Shown: positions 4,692 through 7,902 of the stretch, piece by piece
Position numbering within the stretch: the stretch's first letter is position 1
Layout: each line of letters begins with the position of its first letter
Source of the DNA: Paracoccaceae bacterium
GTDB taxonomy: Bacteria; Pseudomonadota; Alphaproteobacteria; Rhodobacterales; Rhodobacteraceae
Length of the DNA: 7,902 nucleotides
Direction: 5' to 3'
Assembly: GCA_002401045.1 (NCBI GenBank)
Contig: NVSA01000077.1
Location: forward strand, 1-7,902
Made by a program: the position numbers and the translations under genes
Notes under the pieces: model-generated
What the model saw: only the letters and a program-made list of their open reading frames with translations
Told to the model about the DNA's origin: nothing
Databases searched by the model: none

Positions 4692-7139
4692 ATGAATAAT
4701 TTTAACAGTCCTCAGGTCTCACCTGAGAAGTTACGTAAACGATTTGATAAAAATAGTGAGTTGTTGACCAGTGCGTTGGCAGTGGCATGTCTGATTGGCG
4801 CGGGGGCGACAGGGGCGCATGCGCAAAATGCGGATGTGATTGTGTTGCCATCTGTTGATGTTGAAACAACAGCAGCGGCACCAAAGAAGATCAAGAAAGC
4901 GCGCAAAGTGGTCAAACGTTCGGCCGTGAAAAGCCGTGCAGCAGCAGATGCAAAAGCAGCGGCTGACTTGGCGGCGGTACAAGCAGCAGCCGAATTGGCA
5001 GCAGCCCAAGCGGCGGCGAAGGCAAGCGCGGGTTCAAACCCGAATGCTGACCCTGACGCACCGTTTAAAGTGGACAAGCTAACGGGAAGCAAATTCCCTT
5101 TGAAAACGCTGGATACTTCACGGACTGTTTATACGATCTCAAAAGAAGTTTTAGAGACAACAAACACCACATCTGTACGCGCACTTGCACGTTCAACACC
5201 TGGTATTTCACTGGGCTTTGGTGAGGGCGGTAACGCCTTTGGTGACAACATTTATATCCGTGGCTTTAAAGCCAACAACGACCTTTTCGTTGATGGTGTG
5301 CGCGATAGTGGTGTGGGTGTCCGTGAAAACTTTATGACTGAACAGGTCGAAATTTTCAAAGGTCCGTCATCCACAATCGGTGGCCGTGGTACAACGGGTG
5401 GTGCGTTGAATATCGCGCTTAAAAAACCACAGATGCAAGATTTTACAGAAGTGACAACAACACTTGGTAATGCTGGCTTAAAACGTGTGACCTTGGACGT
5501 TAACAAAGTTGTTAGCGATCAATTGCAATTCCGTATTGGCGGTATGATGCAAGATAGCGGTGTTGCGGGACGTGATTACATCAAGGATGATCGTAATGGT
5601 CTGTCTGCGGCAGTACGTTATGCCCCGACGGATAATTTCACGCTTTCTGTAAATGCGTATCATGTTGAAATGGAGCAAACGCCTGATTGGGGTGTGCCAT
5701 ATTCAGCGGCTGACGGGGTTCCTGTAACGGATCTGGGTATCGACCGTAACACGTTTTATGGTGTGCGCGGGCGTGATTTCCAAGAGGCCACACAAGATGT
5801 TGCTTTGATTAAGGCAGAATGGGATCTTGGTAATAGCTTGAAGTTGTCAAACACGTTTAAAGCGTCACGTTCTATCAATGATTATATTTTAAGTGCGCCT
5901 GAAGGTTTCAGTACGAATGGGTCAACTGATCCAGCGGATTGGACAGCTTCGCTTGCCTTTAAAAGCCAATATCAAACAGTCGATTCATTGGCGAATATAA
6001 CCGAGTTGACGGGCGAAAGTGATTGGGGCGGTGTTCACCACTTCTTTACCTTCGGTGCAAGCATTGATCAAGATGATGTGAGCAAAGATGGCTACACGGG
6101 GCTAACTTCCGAGAGTTATAACCCGCCTGCAGGATCGCGTGGTTGTAGTGTTTCTGTTGTTAACCCTGATCCAATTGCCGAAGGGTGTTGGAGTGGTGAA
6201 ACGGCAACGTTGTCTGGTAATCCAACAAATACTTTGGTTAAGACAAAGTCGCTTTATGCATTAGATACTATCGAGATTTCACCGCAGTGGAAAGTAAACG
6301 GTGGTGTGCGTGTTGACTGGTATGATATTTCGCGCAGTGGTGTTGATCGTGCTGGCGATGCATATTCCTTGTCACGTTCGGATACGATGGTGAACTGGAA
6401 CGCAGGGGTTACTTATAAGCCAGCTGAAAACATGAGCCTCTATGCAGCGGCAAGTACGTCTAGTAACCCAATGGGTTCAGAGATTGGCGCAGGCGGCGGT
6501 TTTTATGGTGGTCTGGATACCAATGGCGCACTTCTTGCACCAGAAAAGAACACCTCGTTCGAGATTGGTGCTAAATATGAGTACAATAGAAACCTGCTTC
6601 TTACTGCGGCGTTGTTCCAAACAACCAAAAGCAATGCACGTGAAGATTCTGGGGGCCGTGGCCAACCTACGGTTACAACGGCGACTGGTCAGCATACCAT
6701 TCGCGGTTTGGAGCTAGGCTTTGCGGGTAAAGTAACGGATCGTCTGAGTATTTTTGGCGGTGCGGTGCTAATGAATAGTGAGATCGAGAAAAGTGTTGAT
6801 CCAACAGCTGTTGGTCAATCTTTCCCGAATATTGCCCATCAACAGTTTAATCTGTTGGCAACATATGATGTGACTGACAAGTTGATGCTAGGTGCACAGG
6901 TCAACTATTCAGGTAAAATCAAGTTGGGCAGTCTTTCGCCAAACGGTAATGAGCTACCGTCTTATTTAACGCTAGATCTTGTTGGCGAGTATGAAATTGC
7001 CAAGAATACTGCGATTAAATTTGCGATCAAAAACATCACGGATAAAACTTACTATGATGCAGGATACCGCTCTGGTTCGCCGTTTGTTTATGTAGCTCCT
7101 GGCCGTGAGCTGTCGATTTCACTTGCTATGAAATTCTAA
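4692..7139 (+). CDS. TonB-dependent outer-membrane siderophore receptor, catecholate (Fiu/PiuA) type
   Basis: The 815-residue protein is an outer-membrane beta-barrel that imports ferric siderophore using TonB energy. A signal peptide is visible (basic KLRKR, hydrophobic 24-42, likely cut AHA44-Q45). ADVIVLPSVDVE (47-58) can serve as TonB box. Residues 61-114 form a linker, first Lys/Arg-rich, then almost all Ala with regular Asp/Glu/Gln. The plug follows (about 125-250) with DNIYIRGF, LFVDGVRD and QVEIFKGPSSTIGGRGTTGG, all hallmarks of siderophore receptors. The barrel ends in ...ISLAMKF with the C-terminal Phe used for outer-membrane insertion. C485 and C499 probably form a disulfide in an external loop. 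AAGGGG (4678-4683) lies eight bases before the ATG. The neighbouring PiuC/YbiX gene points to a Fiu/PiuA-like receptor for catecholates, but ligand identity is inference. An iron-box-like operator lies in its promoter. Confidence 0.92.
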   Translation: MNNFNSPQVSPEKLRKRFDKNSELLTSALAVACLIGAGATGAHAQNADVIVLPSVDVETTAAAPKKIKKARKVVKRSAVKSRAAADAKAAADLAAVQAAAELAAAQAAAKASAGSNPNADPDAPFKVDKLTGSKFPLKTLDTSRTVYTISKEVLETTNTTSVRALARSTPGISLGFGEGGNAFGDNIYIRGFKANNDLFVDGVRDSGVGVRENFMTEQVEIFKGPSSTIGGRGTTGGALNIALKKPQMQDFTEVTTTLGNAGLKRVTLDVNKVVSDQLQFRIGGMMQDSGVAGRDYIKDDRNGLSAAVRYAPTDNFTLSVNAYHVEMEQTPDWGVPYSAADGVPVTDLGIDRNTFYGVRGRDFQEATQDVALIKAEWDLGNSLKLSNTFKASRSINDYILSAPEGFSTNGSTDPADWTASLAFKSQYQTVDSLANITELTGESDWGGVHHFFTFGASIDQDDVSKDGYTGLTSESYNPPAGSRGCSVSVVNPDPIAEGCWSGETATLSGNPTNTLVKTKSLYALDTIEISPQWKVNGGVRVDWYDISRSGVDRAGDAYSLSRSDTMVNWNAGVTYKPAENMSLYAAASTSSNPMGSEIGAGGGFYGGLDTNGALLAPEKNTSFEIGAKYEYNRNLLLTAALFQTTKSNAREDSGGRGQPTVTTATGQHTIRGLELGFAGKVTDRLSIFGGAVLMNSEIEKSVDPTAVGQSFPNIAHQQFNLLATYDVTDKLMLGAQVNYSGKIKLGSLSPNGNELPSYLTLDLVGEYEIAKNTAIKFAIKNITDKTYYDAGYRSGSPFVYVAPGRELSISLAMKF

Positions 7140-7160
7140 GGAATTTCACACTGCGATAGG

Positions 7161-7186
7161 CTTGGGCAGTCTCAGGGCTGCCCAAG
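7161..7186 (+). terminator. intercistronic hairpin between receptor and dioxygenase genes
   Basis: CTTGGGCAG (7161-7169) and CTGCCCAAG (7178-7186) form a perfect 9-bp GC-rich stem with an 8-base loop. It begins 21 bp after the receptor stop and is followed by TTGGTT, a poor T tract. It may be a partial terminator or an RNA-stabilising hairpin that lowers expression of the downstream gene relative to the receptor. A TATAAT hexamer follows at 7192-7197, without a convincing -35 box. Confidence 0.5.
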
Positions 7187-7216
7187 TTGGTTATAATAGT
7201 CGGATAGGTATAAAAG

Positions 7217-7900
7217 ATGTTGATTACGATCCCAGAAGTTTTGACAAAAGATGAAGTGGCGCAGGTGCGCGGCGTTCTGGATAAGTCTGATTGGCAAGAT
7301 GGGTCACATACTGCGGGTGTGCAATCGGCACAGGTTAAACGCAATCAGCAATTGCCTGTGGATTCTGAGAATGCACAGCAAATTGGCAAGTATATTTTGC
7401 AAGCTTTGTCGCAAAATGCATTGTTTTTATCCGCGGCTTTACCGCTGCGGTTTCTACCGCCGATGTTTAATAAATATGAGACAGCTGAAACCTTTGGCGT
7501 GCATGTCGATAATGCGATCCGTGTGCCGCCTGATGGGCAGCAACATATCCGCACCGACCTGTCGATGACGTTGTTTTTAAGCGAACCTGAAGACTACGGT
7601 GGCGGCGAGTTGGTGATCGAGGATCACTATGGTGCGCAAGAGGTCAAACTGGCGGCAGGGGACATGGTTTTATACCCATCGACCAGCCTGCATCAGGTAC
7701 GCCCCGTGACGCGCGGTGCGCGGGTGTCATCGTTTTTCTGGCTGCAAAGCATGATCCGATCCAATGAACAGCGCACCATGTTGTTTGATCTAGACCAAAC
7801 CATTCAATCGCTTGGGGCTGATCTGGGCACCACACATAAAGATGTCGTGCGCCTAACAGGCGTTTATCACAATTTGATCCGAACTTGGGGAGAAACATAA
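7217..7900 (+). CDS. PiuC/YbiX-family Fe(II)/2-oxoglutarate-dependent dioxygenase
   Basis: The 227-residue protein has the length and pattern of PiuC/YbiX (PKHX-type) cytoplasmic hydroxylases. The double-stranded beta-helix carries the iron ligands H96-x-D98 (FGVHVDNAI) and H159 (STSLHQVRPVTRGARVSSFFW), with R169 placed to bind 2-oxoglutarate. MFNKYETAETFGVH and RTDLSMTLFLSEPEDYGGGELVI are strongly characteristic of the family. The gene starts 77 bp after the receptor, in the same direction, and the pair mirrors fiu-ybiX of Escherichia coli and piuA-piuC of Pseudomonas. The substrate of the family is not firmly known; a role in handling imported catechol-type siderophore is a common proposal. 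The Shine-Dalgarno site is weak (AGG at 7206-7208, eight bases from the ATG). The stop codon lies two bases before the window end, so the gene is complete. Confidence 0.93.
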   Translation: MLITIPEVLTKDEVAQVRGVLDKSDWQDGSHTAGVQSAQVKRNQQLPVDSENAQQIGKYILQALSQNALFLSAALPLRFLPPMFNKYETAETFGVHVDNAIRVPPDGQQHIRTDLSMTLFLSEPEDYGGGELVIEDHYGAQEVKLAAGDMVLYPSTSLHQVRPVTRGARVSSFFWLQSMIRSNEQRTMLFDLDQTIQSLGADLGTTHKDVVRLTGVYHNLIRTWGET

Positions 7901-7902
7901 CC

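Noticed and set aside
4712..5092. 126-codon Ala-rich ORF on the minus strand inside the receptor gene
   Set aside because: It mirrors the GC-rich Ala codons of the receptor linker on the opposite strand and has no independent support.
6402..6415. Partial GGGTTAC match to the parS core inside the receptor gene
   Set aside because: Only one half-site is present, in coding sequence, with no palindrome.
1..7902. CRISPR array, tRNA, rRNA or insertion sequence
   Set aside because: No regular spacer-repeat pattern, no tRNA-like cloverleaf or rRNA segment was noticed, and no transposase or flanking terminal inverted repeats are visible.

Overview
The window looks like part of an extrachromosomal replicon (plasmid or chromid) of an alphaproteobacterium, most likely a member of the Rhodobacterales (Roseobacter group). 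The main reason is the replication and partition block in the middle: a small replication initiator ending in a DnaA domain I-like module, divergent from a parAB operon with a long, HTH-bearing ParA. This matches the 'DnaA-like' plasmid type known from Rhodobacterales. The assignment rests on recognising protein families by eye; no search was run.

Layout. Minus strand, left: positions 1-217 hold the N-terminal part of a glyoxalase/extradiol dioxygenase-fold (VOC) protein that runs off the window edge. Positions 324-815 hold a PaaI-type hotdog thioesterase. Positions 906-1640 hold the replication initiator. Positions 1641-1975 are a gene-free control region with AT-rich DNA, TGTCACC repeats, inverted repeats and direct repeats. 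It is the best candidate for the origin and for the rep and parA control sites. Plus strand, right: parA (start 1976) and parB overlap by ATGA. A 362-bp gap follows, holding two nearly identical palindromes (likely parS), a long nested hairpin, and a promoter with a TGA-N9-TCA operator between its -35 and -10 boxes. Next comes a TonB-dependent siderophore receptor (4692-7139), an intercistronic hairpin, and a complete PiuC/YbiX-type Fe(II)/2-oxoglutarate dioxygenase (7217-7900).

How the parts fit. Rep should bind the repeats in the control region and open or load the origin. ParA and ParB with the downstream palindromes should segregate the replicon. The receptor and dioxygenase form the well-known Fiu-YbiX / PiuA-PiuC pairing for catecholate-type iron uptake, probably under iron-responsive repression. 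The two left-hand genes are of types often found in aromatic-compound or acyl-CoA breakdown, but too little is visible to assign a pathway.

The parts most worth following up are the compact Rep architecture (wHTH plus DnaA domain I, no AAA+ ATPase), the twin palindromes, the roughly helically phased repeats, the operator in the receptor promoter and the Ala/Lys-rich linker of the receptor.
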